From assembly GCA_050729835.1 (NCBI GenBank), contig JBOHLS010000017.1, positions 1 through 56,737 of the forward strand: DNA of 56,737 nt, in the 5' to 3' direction. Shown here in pieces: positions 13,426-25,385 of this stretch. Numbering within the stretch: position 1 is the stretch's first letter; each line of letters starts with the position of its first letter. The DNA is from REEB95 sp050729835. GTDB lineage: Bacteria; Pseudomonadota; Alphaproteobacteria; ATCC43930; CGMCC-115725. The position numbers were made by a program, and so were the translations under genes. Below the pieces are notes generated by a model. It saw only the letters and a program-made list of their open reading frames with translations, did not search any database and was not told the origin of the DNA.

Positions 13426-15907
13426 GGCTGAGCTCCCTGAGCTTGGCGAACGGGCTGTCGGCGCCGTCGGGCCGCGGCGGACGCCGGCGTGCGCGGCGGC
13501 TATGGTGTGCCGGTCGGCGTCGTGCCGCGAAATGGGTCCCATCGGCGTGGCGCGTGGCGCGATAGCCGAGCGTCGGCAGCATCGCCGTCAACTCGTCGAC
13601 CGTGCATTGCGCCAACGCCGCCAATTCGGGCGTGACGGCGAAGTTGCCCTGGCGCGCCCGACGACGCAGCCGGGCCGCGAAGGCCTCAAGCCGGTCGACG
13701 CGCAGTACGCGCGGCCCGAGCACGCGATAGCCCATCGCCGCGTAAGCCGGCGCGCCGATGCCGGGATCGCACGACACGCCCGGCCCCGCTGGCGCCGCCG
13801 GCACGGTAGCGCGCGCCGCCACTGCCCAGAGCAGGCCGCGCAGCGCGGCTGCATCAGGCGTCAGCAGGGCGGCGTGATAGACGCTTTCGACCCCGAGGCG
13901 GACGCTGAGCCGGCCGAGCGTCTTGCAATCGGCGCGCGACAAGGCACGCAACAACGGCGCCACGTCCGCCGCCGGCAGGCTACCGAGCGCCTCGGCGAGC
14001 TGGAAGGCGAGACCGCGCGCCGGCGCCGACAATTCGGCGTCGCGCGTGCGGAACAAGGCCGCGAGGCGTTGGCGCAGATGCGAAGCGATGAAGGCCGCCA
14101 GGCGACGGCGCACGATCTCGCGCTGCTCGCCGGCGAAGAAATCGCTCGGCAGCGCCTCGACAAGCGGCTGGAGCGCCGATGCGCCGGCGGTCAGCCGACC
14201 GACGGTGCCGCCTTTCCACGTCAGCCCGCCCATCGGCGCGAGCGCGAACTCGGCATCCGGCGCTGCCGCCAGGTGCGCGACCCGGCGGGCGATCTCGCCG
14301 CGCAAGACGCGCTGCGCCGCCGCCAGCAGGGTCTTGGCGGCGTCGCCCGAGGCCGCCAGGTCGGGCCGGAAGCGGAAGCCGTCGAGCCGGCCGACGTAAT
14401 GGCCTTCGACCTTGACCTCGCCGGCTTCGCTTACCGAGGCGAGCAGTTCTCGGGGATCGGCCAAGCGCCGCATCAGATAGGCGGCGCGTTTGTCGACAAA
14501 GCGTTGGGTGATGCGGTCGTGCAGCGCATCCGAGAGATTGTCCTCGATGGCGCGGGCGCGCTCCTGCCAGGCGCCCGCGTCGGCGAGCCAATCGGCGCGG
14601 TGCGCGATGTAGGTCCAGGTCCGGATATGGGCGATGCGCATCATCAGCGTGTCGATGTCGCCGTCGACGCGGTCGAGCCGGTCGACCTGGCTCGCGACCC
14701 AGTCGGTCGGCAGGCGGCCGTGCGGCCCAGCAAGGTGGCGGTAGATTTGCGCTAGCAGCCGCGCATGCGTGTCGCTCAGCACCTTACGGAAATCGGGGAT
14801 CTGACAGACTTCCCAGAGCAGACGCACCGCCGCCGGATTGGTCGTCATCGCAGCGATATCGGTCATCTGTGCCAGCGCGCGCAACGCGCCGTGATCGTCG
14901 GCCTGCGGCGCCGAGACCAGGCTGGGAAGATTCGGCCGCCGTTCGAGTGAAGCGATCAGGCCGCCGAGCGAGCGATAATCGAGCCGCGCGTTGCGCCAAT
15001 AGAGGCGCGACAGCGGATCGAAGCGGTGGTTTTCGACCGCCTCGACCACCGCGCCGTCGAGTTCCCTGATCTCGTCGGTGACGCCGAAGGTGCCGTCGTT
15101 CATGTGGCGGCCGGCGCGGCCGGCGATTTGGGCAATCTCGGCCGCGGCGAGGCGGCGCGGCTGGTGGCCGTCGAACTTGACCAGCCGCGCGAAGGCGACA
15201 TGATCGAGATCCATGTTGAGGCCCATGCCGATGGCATCGGTCGCGACCAGATAGTCGACCTCGCCCGACTGGAAGAGCCCGACCTGGGCGTTGCGCGCGC
15301 GCGGGCTCAGGGCGCCGAGCACGACGGCCGTGCCGCCCTGGCGCCGACGCATGATCTCGGCGAGCACGAAGACGTCGGCGACGGCGAAGGCGACCACCGC
15401 GCTGCGCGGCGGCAGGCGAGTGAGCTTCTTGGCGCCGGTATAGGACAGCGTCGAGAAGCGCGGCCGCGACGAGATCTCGGCCTCGGGCACCAGGCGGCGC
15501 AGCAGCGGCGCGACGGTGTCGGCGCCGAGGAACATCGTCTCGCTCAGGCCGCGCGCGTGCAGCAGCCGGTCGGTGAAGACATGGCCGCGCTCGCAATCGC
15601 CGCAGAGCTGGATCTCGTCGACCGCCAGGAAATCGACCGGCCGGTCCAGCGGCATGGATTCGACGGTGCAGACGAAATAGCTCGGGTTGGGCGGGACGAT
15701 CTTCTCCTCGCCGGTGATCAGCGCCGCCGCGCGCGCACCTTTGAGCCGCACCACCCGGTCATAGTTCTCGCGCGCCAGCAGGCGCAGCGGAAAGCCGATC
15801 ATCCCGGTCTGGTGACCGAGCATGCGTTCGATGGCGAGATGGGTCTTGCCGGTATTGGTGGGGCCGAGAACGGCCCGGATGCGCGACGGACGGGAAACCA
15901 GTCCCAT
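13415..15907 (-). CDS. SUV3-like ATP-dependent RNA/DNA helicase
   Basis: An 830-residue superfamily 2 helicase related to mitochondrial SUV3. Walker A is GPTNTGKT (residues 15-22), the motif II box is DEIQ (97-100) as in SUV3, and motif VI is QIAGRAGR (260-267). The RecA-like second domain includes ATDAIGMGLNMDLDH (222-236). A long C-terminal region (about 300-830) has no recognised catalytic domain and ends in a basic stretch (ARRRPAHHSRRARRR). It probably unwinds structured RNA during decay or ribosome metabolism. The ATG at 15907 is the only start near the family N-terminus; no good ribosome-binding site precedes it. A palindrome lies 8 bases upstream. Confidence 0.9.
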   Translation of the reverse strand: MGLVSRPSRIRAVLGPTNTGKTHLAIERMLGHQTGMIGFPLRLLARENYDRVVRLKGARAAALITGEEKIVPPNPSYFVCTVESMPLDRPVDFLAVDEIQLCGDCERGHVFTDRLLHARGLSETMFLGADTVAPLLRRLVPEAEISSRPRFSTLSYTGAKKLTRLPPRSAVVAFAVADVFVLAEIMRRRQGGTAVVLGALSPRARNAQVGLFQSGEVDYLVATDAIGMGLNMDLDHVAFARLVKFDGHQPRRLAAAEIAQIAGRAGRHMNDGTFGVTDEIRELDGAVVEAVENHRFDPLSRLYWRNARLDYRSLGGLIASLERRPNLPSLVSAPQADDHGALRALAQMTDIAAMTTNPAAVRLLWEVCQIPDFRKVLSDTHARLLAQIYRHLAGPHGRLPTDWVASQVDRLDRVDGDIDTLMMRIAHIRTWTYIAHRADWLADAGAWQERARAIEDNLSDALHDRITQRFVDKRAAYLMRRLADPRELLASVSEAGEVKVEGHYVGRLDGFRFRPDLAASGDAAKTLLAAAQRVLRGEIARRVAHLAAAPDAEFALAPMGGLTWKGGTVGRLTAGASALQPLVEALPSDFFAGEQREIVRRRLAAFIASHLRQRLAALFRTRDAELSAPARGLAFQLAEALGSLPAADVAPLLRALSRADCKTLGRLSVRLGVESVYHAALLTPDAAALRGLLWAVAARATVPAAPAGPGVSCDPGIGAPAYAAMGYRVLGPRVLRVDRLEAFAARLRRRARQGNFAVTPELAALAQCTVDELTAMLPTLGYRATRHADGTHFAARRRPAHHSRRARRRPPRPDGADSPFAKLRELSLVH

Positions 15908-15915
15908 GCCTGACG

Positions 15916-15966
15916 ATGATGAGTCATCATGCGGCGAAAGGCAACCGTCGGAAATAGCCGGTTGCC
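15916..15966. promoter_or_regulatory. Palindrome and hairpin in the helicase/glycine-zipper divergent region
   Basis: ATGATGA (15916-15922) and TCATCAT (15924-15930) form a perfect palindrome around one G, eight bases from the helicase ATG. A second perfect repeat, GGCAACCG (15940-15947) and CGGTTGCC (15959-15966), follows with an 11-base loop. Both sit in the 104-bp space between divergent genes and could be an operator and a leader hairpin. Confidence 0.4.
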
Positions 15967-16011
15967 GGCGTCGTTTTCCTGACAGGGGGTTTACGACCTC
16001 AGGAGGAAGCC

Positions 16012-16383
16012 ATGGCGGAATCGGCGTTTCACGGGTGGTTGCTGCGCACCGCGCTGGCGGCGCTCGCCGCCTTGGCGGCGGCGGCCCTGGCGATCGTGCC
16101 GGCCGCGCCCGGCCCCGGGCCGCAGCCCTATTACGGGGTGCCGCTGCCGGCGCCGCCGTTCCTCGATCCGTTTGCACCCGCCCCCGCGCCGCGCTTAACC
16201 CAAGCCTGCGACGGCAGCGAGCCGATTCTCGGCGGCATTCTGGGCGCCGGCGCCGGCGGATTGCTGGCTGCGATGCTCGGCGAGCGCGATGGCCGAGTCG
16301 ATCCCGGCACGACGGTGTTCGGCATCGTCACCGGCGCGATGATCGGCGCCACCCTGGCCGCGAGCGGCTGCCCCAACGACTGA
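16012..16383 (+). CDS. Glycine-zipper small exported or membrane protein
   Basis: A 123-residue protein with an N-terminal hydrophobic segment (about 9-30) that is a signal peptide or anchor, a proline-rich linker (about 31-60), and a glycine-zipper region (about 72-118: GGILGAGAGGLLAAM and GIVTGAMIGATLA) with two cysteines (65, 120) that could pair. Glycine-zipper proteins of this kind sit in or near the envelope; the exact role is unknown. The ATG has a strong AGGAGGAA box upstream. It is divergent from the helicase gene and upstream of htpG with 154 bp between. Confidence 0.75.
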   Translation: MAESAFHGWLLRTALAALAALAAAALAIVPAAPGPGPQPYYGVPLPAPPFLDPFAPAPAPRLTQACDGSEPILGGILGAGAGGLLAAMLGERDGRVDPGTTVFGIVTGAMIGATLAASGCPND

Positions 16384-16389
16384 AGGCGT

Positions 16390-16419
16390 CGAATCGGGCC
16401 ATCTCCGCCGCCCGATTCG
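16390..16419 (+). terminator. Possible hairpin terminator after the glycine-zipper gene
   Basis: CGAATCGGGC (16390-16399) and GCCCGATTCG (16410-16419) form a perfect 10-bp stem with a 10-base loop, seven bases after the stop codon. No T run follows, so it would be a weak or Rho-assisted terminator, or an mRNA-stabilising end. Confidence 0.45.
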
Positions 16420-16463
16420 CGCCGGTCTGCCGTATTTCCTGTGGCCGTCGTGGGCCTGACCTA

Positions 16464-16492
16464 TTGCAGGCGGCCCTCGGGTTCCTCATATC
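16464..16492 (+). promoter_or_regulatory. Candidate htpG promoter
   Basis: TTGCAG (16464-16469) and CATATC (16487-16492) are 17 bp apart, about 45 bases before the htpG ATG. The CCTCATAT stretch around the -10 has some likeness to heat-shock sigma-32 -10 elements. The match is modest. Confidence 0.3.
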
Positions 16493-16537
16493 TGGCGCGG
16501 CCCGCGCCGGAGGCCTGCCTGACGGGAGAGGAACGAG

Positions 16538-18400
16538 ATGACGGCGGAGAAACGCAACTTCGAGGCGGAGGTCAGCCGCCTGCTCGAGATCGTGGCGCAC
16601 TCGCTTTACAGCGAGCGCGAGGTTTTCCTGCGCGAGCTGATCTCGAACGCCTCCGACGCCTGCGACCGACTGCGCTACCTGGCGCTGACCCAGCCCGAGC
16701 TGGTCAAGGGCGACGCCGCCTATCACATCGCGCTTGCCACCGACGCCGCGGCCCGCACCCTGACCGTCGCCGACAATGGCATCGGCATGAGCCGCGACGA
16801 GCTGATCGAGAATCTCGGCACCATTGCGCGCTCCGGCACCTCGGCTTTCGTCAGGAACCTGTCGGGCGACCAGCGCAAGGACGTGGCGCTCATCGGTCAG
16901 TTCGGCGTCGGCTTCTATTCGGCGTTCATGGTCGCCGACAAGGTCGAGGTGCTGTCGCGCAAGGCCGGCGAGGCCGAGGCACATCTTTGGGTCTCGGACG
17001 GCAAGGGCGACTATACGGTGGAAGCCGCGGCGAAAGAATCACGCGGTACCGTCGTGACGCTCCACCTCAAGGCCGACGCGATCGAATTCGCCGAGCCGGC
17101 GCGGCTGCGCGAGATCGTCAAACGCCATTCCGACCACATCGCCCTGCCGATCGTGCTGCACGACCAGGGCAAGGGCGAGACGATCAACGCTGCCTCGGCG
17201 CTGTGGCTCAGGCCCAAGAGCGAAATCACGCCCGAGCAATACCGCGAGTTCTATCACCACGCCGGCCACGCCTTCGACGAGCCCTGGCTCGCCATCCACA
17301 GCCGCGCCGAAGGCACGCTCGAATACACCAGCCTGCTGTTCGTGCCGTCGGCCAAGCCGTTCGATCTGTTCGAGCCCGAGCGCAAGCATCGGGTGAAGCT
17401 CTATGTCCGGCGCGTCTTCGTCACCGACGACTGCCAGCCTTTGCTGCCGGCCTATCTGCGCTTCCTCAAGGGCATCGTCGATTCCGAAGACCTGCCGCTG
17501 AACATCAGCCGCGAGATGCTGCAGTCGAACCCGGTGCTGGCGCGGATGCGGGCGCAGATCACCAAACGCGTGCTCGGCGAGCTTGCCAAGAAGGCCAAGG
17601 ACGCGCCCGGCGAATACGCCAAGTTCTGGGACAATTTCGGCGCCGTGCTCAAGGAAGGTCTCTACGAGGACCGCGATCACCGCGACGAGCTTTTGGCGCT
17701 GGCGCGCTTCCGCTCGACGGCCGGCGACGGTCTGGTGTCGCTCGACGATTACGTCGCGCGCATGAATCCAGGCCAGAAGGCGATCTACACCATCAGCGGC
17801 GACGCGCCCGAGCGCGCCGCGCGCAGCCCGCAGCTCGAAGGCTTCCGCGCCCGCGGCGTCGAGGTGCTGCTGCTGACCGATCCGGTCGACGAGTTCTGGC
17901 TGCCGGCGCTGGGCGCATACAAGGACACGCCGTTCAAGTCGGCGACGCGCGGCGCGGCCGAACTTGACGGCCTGGCCGCCGATTCGAAGGGCCCGGCCGA
18001 GACGCCGCCGCCGAGCGCCGCCATTGCCAGTCTGATCACGCTGCTCAAGCTGTCGCTGGGCGACGCGATCAAGGACGTGCGCGTCTCGACCCATCTGACC
18101 GACAGCGCCGTCTGCCTGGTAGCCGACGACGGCGATCTCGACATGCGGCTCGAACGCCTGCTGCGCCAGCACCAGCGGCTCGACGAAGCGGCCAAGCGCA
18201 TCCTCGAGATCAATCCGCGGCATCCGCTGATCGCGCGGCTGGCCGAGTTCGCCGGCAAGGACGGCGCGGCCAGCGCGCTCGGCGATTTCGCCCAGGTGCT
18301 GCTCGACCAAGCGCGTATCCTCGAAGGCGAGCAGCTGCCCGATCCGCCGGCCTTCGCGCGCCGACTGTCCGATCTGCTGGCGAAGGGGCTGACGGCCTGA
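16538..18400 (+). CDS. htpG: Molecular chaperone HtpG (Hsp90)
   Basis: A 620-residue cytoplasmic ATP-dependent chaperone, close to the usual length. The N-terminal GHKL ATPase domain shows LRELISNASDACDRLRY (family helix with the catalytic Glu and Asn), TVADNGIGMSRDEL and GQFGVGFYSAFMVADKV. The middle domain has the LLFVPSAKPFDLF and YVRRVFVTDDC segments and the LPLNISREMLQ loop with the arginine contacting ATP. The C-terminal dimerisation domain follows from about residue 490. The ATG has a GGGAGAGGAA box upstream. The stop is four bases from that of the convergent DUF1223 gene. Confidence 0.97.
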   Translation: MTAEKRNFEAEVSRLLEIVAHSLYSEREVFLRELISNASDACDRLRYLALTQPELVKGDAAYHIALATDAAARTLTVADNGIGMSRDELIENLGTIARSGTSAFVRNLSGDQRKDVALIGQFGVGFYSAFMVADKVEVLSRKAGEAEAHLWVSDGKGDYTVEAAAKESRGTVVTLHLKADAIEFAEPARLREIVKRHSDHIALPIVLHDQGKGETINAASALWLRPKSEITPEQYREFYHHAGHAFDEPWLAIHSRAEGTLEYTSLLFVPSAKPFDLFEPERKHRVKLYVRRVFVTDDCQPLLPAYLRFLKGIVDSEDLPLNISREMLQSNPVLARMRAQITKRVLGELAKKAKDAPGEYAKFWDNFGAVLKEGLYEDRDHRDELLALARFRSTAGDGLVSLDDYVARMNPGQKAIYTISGDAPERAARSPQLEGFRARGVEVLLLTDPVDEFWLPALGAYKDTPFKSATRGAAELDGLAADSKGPAETPPPSAAIASLITLLKLSLGDAIKDVRVSTHLTDSAVCLVADDGDLDMRLERLLRQHQRLDEAAKRILEINPRHPLIARLAEFAGKDGAASALGDFAQVLLDQARILEGEQLPDPPAFARRLSDLLAKGLTA

Positions 18401-18404
18401 GCCA

Positions 18405-19172
18405 TCAACGCTGTGCGATCTGCGCCGCGTTCAGGATCGGGCCGGTGCCGTCCTCCTGCAGCACCACGGCGATGCCACCGTTGCCCAAGGTCTTCACCTT
18501 GTCGGCGGGCACGACGAACTCCGCCGACCATCCCGCCCACTTGCCGAGGCGCTGGTAGCTGCGCACCGGATGAAAGTCGGTGAGCGTGCGGCCCTCGTTC
18601 TCGCCGCGCATCACCTGAGTCGTGTGCGTCGAATCGTAGCCGATCAGCCAGAGCGTCGCCGGCTCGCCGGCCGGCGATTCGCCGGCGCCGACATCGACCG
18701 CCAGCGCGCCGTCCTCGCGCCAGCGCAAGGCCAGCGTCGGCCGCGGTTCGGTCTTGGCCTCGGCGGCGTCGATGAGGGCATCGCACTTCGCCTCGTCCGA
18801 GCCGACCGCCTGGGCGGTGCCGTCGACCACGATTTGCGGCGTGTAGACGAAGCGGGTGTTGAGGCTTGCGCGGTATTCGCGCTGGCGCGCGGTCGCCCAC
18901 GGCTTGGCGAAGGGATCGGTCCAGCCGATGTAGTTCCAATAGTCGACGTGGAAGGCGAGCGCGATCACGTCCGGTCGTTTGACCAATTCGCCGAAATAGG
19001 TGTCGGCCGGCGGGCAGCTGCTGCAACCCTGGGACGTGAACAGCTCGACGACGACCGGTGCATGGCGCGCCGGCGCGGCGGCAGGCGATAGCGGCGCGGC
19101 CCCTGCCGAACCTGTCAGCGGCGCGGCGAACGACACCAAGACGATCAGGGGAAGGACGTGCCGTCGGAGCAT
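18405..19172 (-). CDS. DUF1223 secreted thioredoxin-like protein
   Basis: A 255-residue protein with a signal peptide (about 1-25, LPLIVLVSFAAPLTGSAGA) and the DUF1223 fold, a thioredoxin-like domain carrying ELFTSQGCSSCPPAD (about 43-57) with a CxxC pair. The motifs FHVDYWNYIGWTDPFA and YTPQIVVDG are diagnostic. It is expected in the periplasm; the substrate is unknown. In many Alphaproteobacteria a DUF1223 gene lies close to acnA and the ccm genes, as it does here. It is convergent with htpG and divergent from the amidase gene. Confidence 0.9.
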   Translation of the reverse strand: MLRRHVLPLIVLVSFAAPLTGSAGAAPLSPAAAPARHAPVVVELFTSQGCSSCPPADTYFGELVKRPDVIALAFHVDYWNYIGWTDPFAKPWATARQREYRASLNTRFVYTPQIVVDGTAQAVGSDEAKCDALIDAAEAKTEPRPTLALRWREDGALAVDVGAGESPAGEPATLWLIGYDSTHTTQVMRGENEGRTLTDFHPVRSYQRLGKWAGWSAEFVVPADKVKTLGNGGIAVVLQEDGTGPILNAAQIAQR

Positions 19173-19281
19173 GCCGCATCTTGCGTCAGAGGCGGGTGGT
19201 GTGCCAGTCGCGTCGTATCACATCGCGGTGAGAGCGCGTGCCGCTTCCGTTAAGCCGCGGGATGGGCTCTATTCCAGGGCG

Positions 19282-20505
19282 ATGAAGAGAGGAGATCAAC
19301 CCTCCCCGCGTCCGGCCGTCGTGATCCGCAAGAGCAGCGCCTTCGTGCCGCACGATCTGGCGCGGCCGCTGACCGACGCGGCGCGCGGGTCGCTCGCCGG
19401 CCTGAGCTGCGCGATCAAGGACATGTTCGACGTCAAAGGCGAGCGCGCCGGCGGCGGCAATCCGACCTGGCTGGCGACCGCCAATCCGGCGCGGCGTCAC
19501 GCCGCGGCGGTGCGCCGCGTGCTCGCGGCCGGCGCCACCGTCGTCGGCAAGACGGTGTGCGACGAATTCTTCTTCAGCGTCACCGGCGCCAACGCGCATT
19601 ACGGCACGCCGGTCAATCCGCGCGCGCCCGGCCGGCTGCCCGGCGGCTCGTCCTCGGGTTCGGCCGTCGCCGTGGCAGCGGGCGCCTGCGATTTCGCGCT
19701 CGGCAGCGACACCGGCGGCTCGGTGCGCGTGCCGGCGGCGTTCAACGGCCTCTACGGCCTGCGGCCGAGCCACGGACGGGTGAACCCGGCGGGCGCGATG
19801 CCGATGGCGCCGAGCTTTGACTGCATCGGCTGGTTCGCGGCGACGCCCGGCGTCTTCGCGCGCGTCGGTCCGGTGCTGCTCGGCGCCAAGGGCCGGCGCA
19901 CGCCGATCCGGCGCGTCTTGCTGGCAACCGACGCTTGGGCCCAGGCTGATGCCGAAATGGCCGAGGCGCTGCACTATTTCCTGGCGCGCGTCGCATCCCT
20001 GCTGCCCAAGATCGCGGACAGCGTGGTCGCGCCCGTCGGCACCGCCGCCTGGCGCGAAGCGTTCCGCGCTATCCAAGGCCGCGAAATCTGGTCGGCTTAC
20101 GGCGCCTGGGTCGAGCGGCACCGGCCGACGCTCGGCCCCGGCATCAAGGAGCGGCTCGCCTTCGCCGCGACCGTGACGACGGATCAGGCACGCGCGGCCC
20201 GGCGCGTCATGGCGGCGGCGCGCCAGGCGATTCGCGCGCGCGTACCGGCCGGCACCATTCTCTGCCTGCCGACCGTGCCTTGCGTCGCGCCCGAAATCGA
20301 CGCCGATGCGGCGACGCTCGACGATTTCCGCGCCCGCGTCATGGCGCTGACCTGCATTGCCGGCGTGTCGGGCCTGCCGCAAATGACGATTCCGGCGGCA
20401 CAGGTGCGCGGCCTGCCAGTGGGGCTGTCGTTCATCGGCTGGCACGGCGGCGACGAGACGCTGCTCGAACTCGCACTCAAGCTCGCGCCATACTGCGGCG
20501 CTTAG
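19282..20505 (+). CDS. Amidase signature family hydrolase
   Basis: A 407-residue amidase signature enzyme with the full Ser-cisSer-Lys triad: Lys46 in AIKDMFDV, Ser123 in PGGSSSGSAVA and Ser147 in GSDTGGSVRVPA; the Ser-Ser spacing of 24 matches the family. It hydrolyses amide bonds; the substrate is not readable. The length is at the short end, close to indole-acetamide-type amidases. ATG 19282 is the start closest to the conserved fold and has only a weak CAGGG box. The NIPSNAP gene follows after nine bases in what looks like a two-gene operon. Confidence 0.88.
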   Translation: MKRGDQPSPRPAVVIRKSSAFVPHDLARPLTDAARGSLAGLSCAIKDMFDVKGERAGGGNPTWLATANPARRHAAAVRRVLAAGATVVGKTVCDEFFFSVTGANAHYGTPVNPRAPGRLPGGSSSGSAVAVAAGACDFALGSDTGGSVRVPAAFNGLYGLRPSHGRVNPAGAMPMAPSFDCIGWFAATPGVFARVGPVLLGAKGRRTPIRRVLLATDAWAQADAEMAEALHYFLARVASLLPKIADSVVAPVGTAAWREAFRAIQGREIWSAYGAWVERHRPTLGPGIKERLAFAATVTTDQARAARRVMAAARQAIRARVPAGTILCLPTVPCVAPEIDADAATLDDFRARVMALTCIAGVSGLPQMTIPAAQVRGLPVGLSFIGWHGGDETLLELALKLAPYCGA

Positions 20506-20514
20506 GGAGGTTGC

Positions 20515-20832
20515 ATGATCCTCGAAATCCGCACCTACACCGCCGCGATCGGCAAGACGCCGCAGTGGCTCGACTACTACGGCAAGAACGGCCTGCCGAT
20601 TCAGCAGGAGATGCTCGGCAAGCTGATTTTCTTCGGCACCACCGAGATCGGACCCTTGAACCAGATCACGCATATCTGGGCCTATAACTCGCTCGCCGAG
20701 CGCGAGCAGAAGCGCGGCGCCATGGCCAAGGACCCGCGCTGGCAGGCCTATCTCAAGGGCCAGCCCGAGGGCGTGCTGCTGGCGCAGGAAACCAAGATCC
20801 TCAACCCGGTGGCGTTCTCGCCGCTGAAATAG
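20515..20832 (+). CDS. NIPSNAP-family protein
   Basis: A 105-residue ferredoxin-like alpha/beta-barrel protein of the NIPSNAP family, with the N-terminal MILEIRTYTAAIGK strand-helix and the central ITHIWAYNSLAEREQKRGAM segment. Members form small dimers and are often linked to amide, fatty-acid or aromatic catabolism; the activity is unknown. GGGAGG seven bases upstream supports the ATG. It follows the amidase gene closely. Confidence 0.9.
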   Translation: MILEIRTYTAAIGKTPQWLDYYGKNGLPIQQEMLGKLIFFGTTEIGPLNQITHIWAYNSLAEREQKRGAMAKDPRWQAYLKGQPEGVLLAQETKILNPVAFSPLK

Positions 20833-20874
20833 CTGTCAGCCGTCAGTTATCGGCACGACTGAGAGCTGAGAGCT
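20831..20874. terminator. Imperfect hairpin between convergent NIPSNAP and acnA genes
   Basis: The arms 20831-20847 and 20858-20874 pair at 14 of 17 positions around a 10-base loop. The right arm contains the repeated unit GAGAGCTGAGAGCT. The hairpin begins within the NIPSNAP stop codon and ends 13 bases before the acnA stop, so it can serve both convergent genes, though no T run is present. Confidence 0.5.
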
Positions 20875-20886
20875 GACGACCGAAAG

Positions 20887-23586
<2,700 letters not shown>

Positions 23587-23781
23587 GGGCTGCCTCTCTC
23601 TGCTTCGTTCATTGGCTAACGGGATACGGCGTTAACGGTTGCTGCTACCGCTTCTGGCCCGCGAGATCAAGCACAGCACGGCGTCCATGCGCGCGGCGCG
23701 GCCCTGGATTTGGCGATGGCGGCGCCGCGTATTATGATCCGGCCTCGGCGAATGCCGATCCGAGCGAGGCGATCCCCGCCC

Positions 23782-25260
23782 ATGGCGTTGCCGGCCGACC
23801 GCGCGACCGCGCCCAGTGCGACGCGCGCCTTCATCCTTCCGGCGGCGCTGCTGACGCTGTCGATTGCAATCGTCTTCGCCGTGGCGATCGGGCTGTGGCT
23901 CTTCACCTGGCCGATCGCCGACGATTTCGTGCGTGCCGTCGAAGGCCGCGATTACGGCATTCTCGGTGGCGTCTGGATCGAATACACGACCTGGTCGTGC
24001 CGCTGGGCAGCGGGCTTGGTGCATTTCCTCATCGCCGCGGCGTTGCCGCTGACGCGCTTCTACGGCGCCAGCCTGATGGCGATCACGCTACTGTCGCTGC
24101 TGATCCTGTCGGGGTTCGTCGCTGGCGTGCTGGAACTGCGCTGGCGCTCGCGCGCGACGCTGCTGGTCGTCGGCGTGTTCGCCGCGCTGTGGTGGGCGGG
24201 TTCGCCGAGCGTCAACGAGATCTTCTACTGGCGCGCCGCCGAAGTCGAATACCAACTCGGCTGGTCGGCCGTGATCGTGCTAGCCTTCGCCGCCTGCCGT
24301 CTCGATTTGGCGGCGGCGCCTTCCGGCGCGACGCGGATCGCGGCGCTGGCCGCTGCGACCTTTTTCATCAGCGGCCTACACGAGCTCGCGGCCGCGCTCG
24401 AAACCGGCTTGTTCGCCGCTGTCGCCATTGCCGTGCGGTTGGCCTGCGGCCGGTGGCGACCGGCAGCGCTGGTCGCGCTCGGCACCGCGTTGATCGGCCT
24501 CGCGGTGGGGTCATCGCCGCGCCCGGCAACGGTGCCCGCGAAGCGGCGGTCGGCACGCCGCCGGCGCTGTGGCAAAGCCTGCGCCACATCGCGTTGTGGG
24601 TCGTCGACCCCAAAACGCTGGCTGCCGCCGGATTGCTGATCGCCTTGCGCGCCCGCGGCAACCTGGCTCCGCGTTGGGTCGAGCGGCTGACGTTGCCGAC
24701 GCGTTGGGCGTTGACCGGGTTGTTCGCTGCCGTGCTGGTGGCGCTCTATGTCGTGCCGGCAGTGGCCCTCGGCGGCGCCGTGCCGGCGCGCACGCTGGCG
24801 GGCACCCATCTGGCTTTCCTTTGCGGCGGCCTGGTTGTCGTCAGCGTCTGAGCACCGTATGCCGTTGCCGCTCTCGCGCATCGCCAGATCGACGGCGACC
24901 GCGCCGCGCGGCTGGCTGCTGGTAGCGCTGGTCTTGGTCTTGCCGGCGAGCCGCAACATCGCGGCCGGCATCGCCGATCTGCGCGGCCCGGCGGAATCGT
25001 CTCACGCCTTCATGGTCGGGCGCGACGCCACGCTGCGTCGGCTCGAGGCGGCCGGTACCCCCCACGAGGCCGTGCTGCCGGTGATCGCCAAGGCCGATTT
25101 TCCGCGTTCCTACGTCTTCCATGCCGACATCCGCGGCAACGCCGAGTTCTGGATTAACCGCTGGACGGCGCGCTATTACGGCCTGGCGGCGATCCGGGCC
25201 GCGGACACGGCGGTCGGCCAGACCCCCGGGACGGCAGGGTTTTCGGAGCCAAAACCGTGA
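23782..25260 (+). pseudogene. DUF6056-like membrane protein gene with two compensating frameshifts
   Basis: The product would be a polytopic membrane protein of about 490 residues resembling the DUF6056 family (WPIADDFVRAVEGRDYG near the start, NEIFYWRAAEVEYQLGW later, about ten hydrophobic helices). Reading breaks twice. At 24507-24510 a run of four G appears to lack one G; the frame then continues as VIAAPGNGAREAAVG. Near 24849 an extra T creates a TGA, and dropping it gives VVVSVEHRMPLPLSR in the original frame to 25260. The two shifts cancel, which fits either sequencing errors or a gene recently damaged. ATG 23782 is taken as start; ATG 23710 is also in frame. It sits between acnA and ccmA, which are often neighbours. 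Confidence 0.75.
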
Positions 25261-25385
25261 CCGCATGGCGCCGGCGCACAAATCTTGCTTTCGCCACATT
25301 TCGATCCAAATCGGGTCTCATTCCGGGGTTTTCATCGCGCCCGGTGAGAGACATCTGGCTTTTGGCTTGTCTCGCATCTCCATGA

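Noticed and set aside
15908..16177. N-terminal extension of the SUV3-like helicase
   Set aside because: It is arginine/proline-rich, lacks an ATG near the domain and overlaps the divergent glycine-zipper gene, which has a strong ribosome-binding site.
24840..24855. Possible programmed +1 frameshift at GTC TGA, like that of prfB
   Set aside because: The P-site codon GTC cannot re-pair well after a +1 slip, there is no CTTTGA slippery site or internal Shine-Dalgarno, and a second indel is needed upstream to make the protein. A simple indel is more likely. The same reasoning applies to ATC TAA at 52928-52933.
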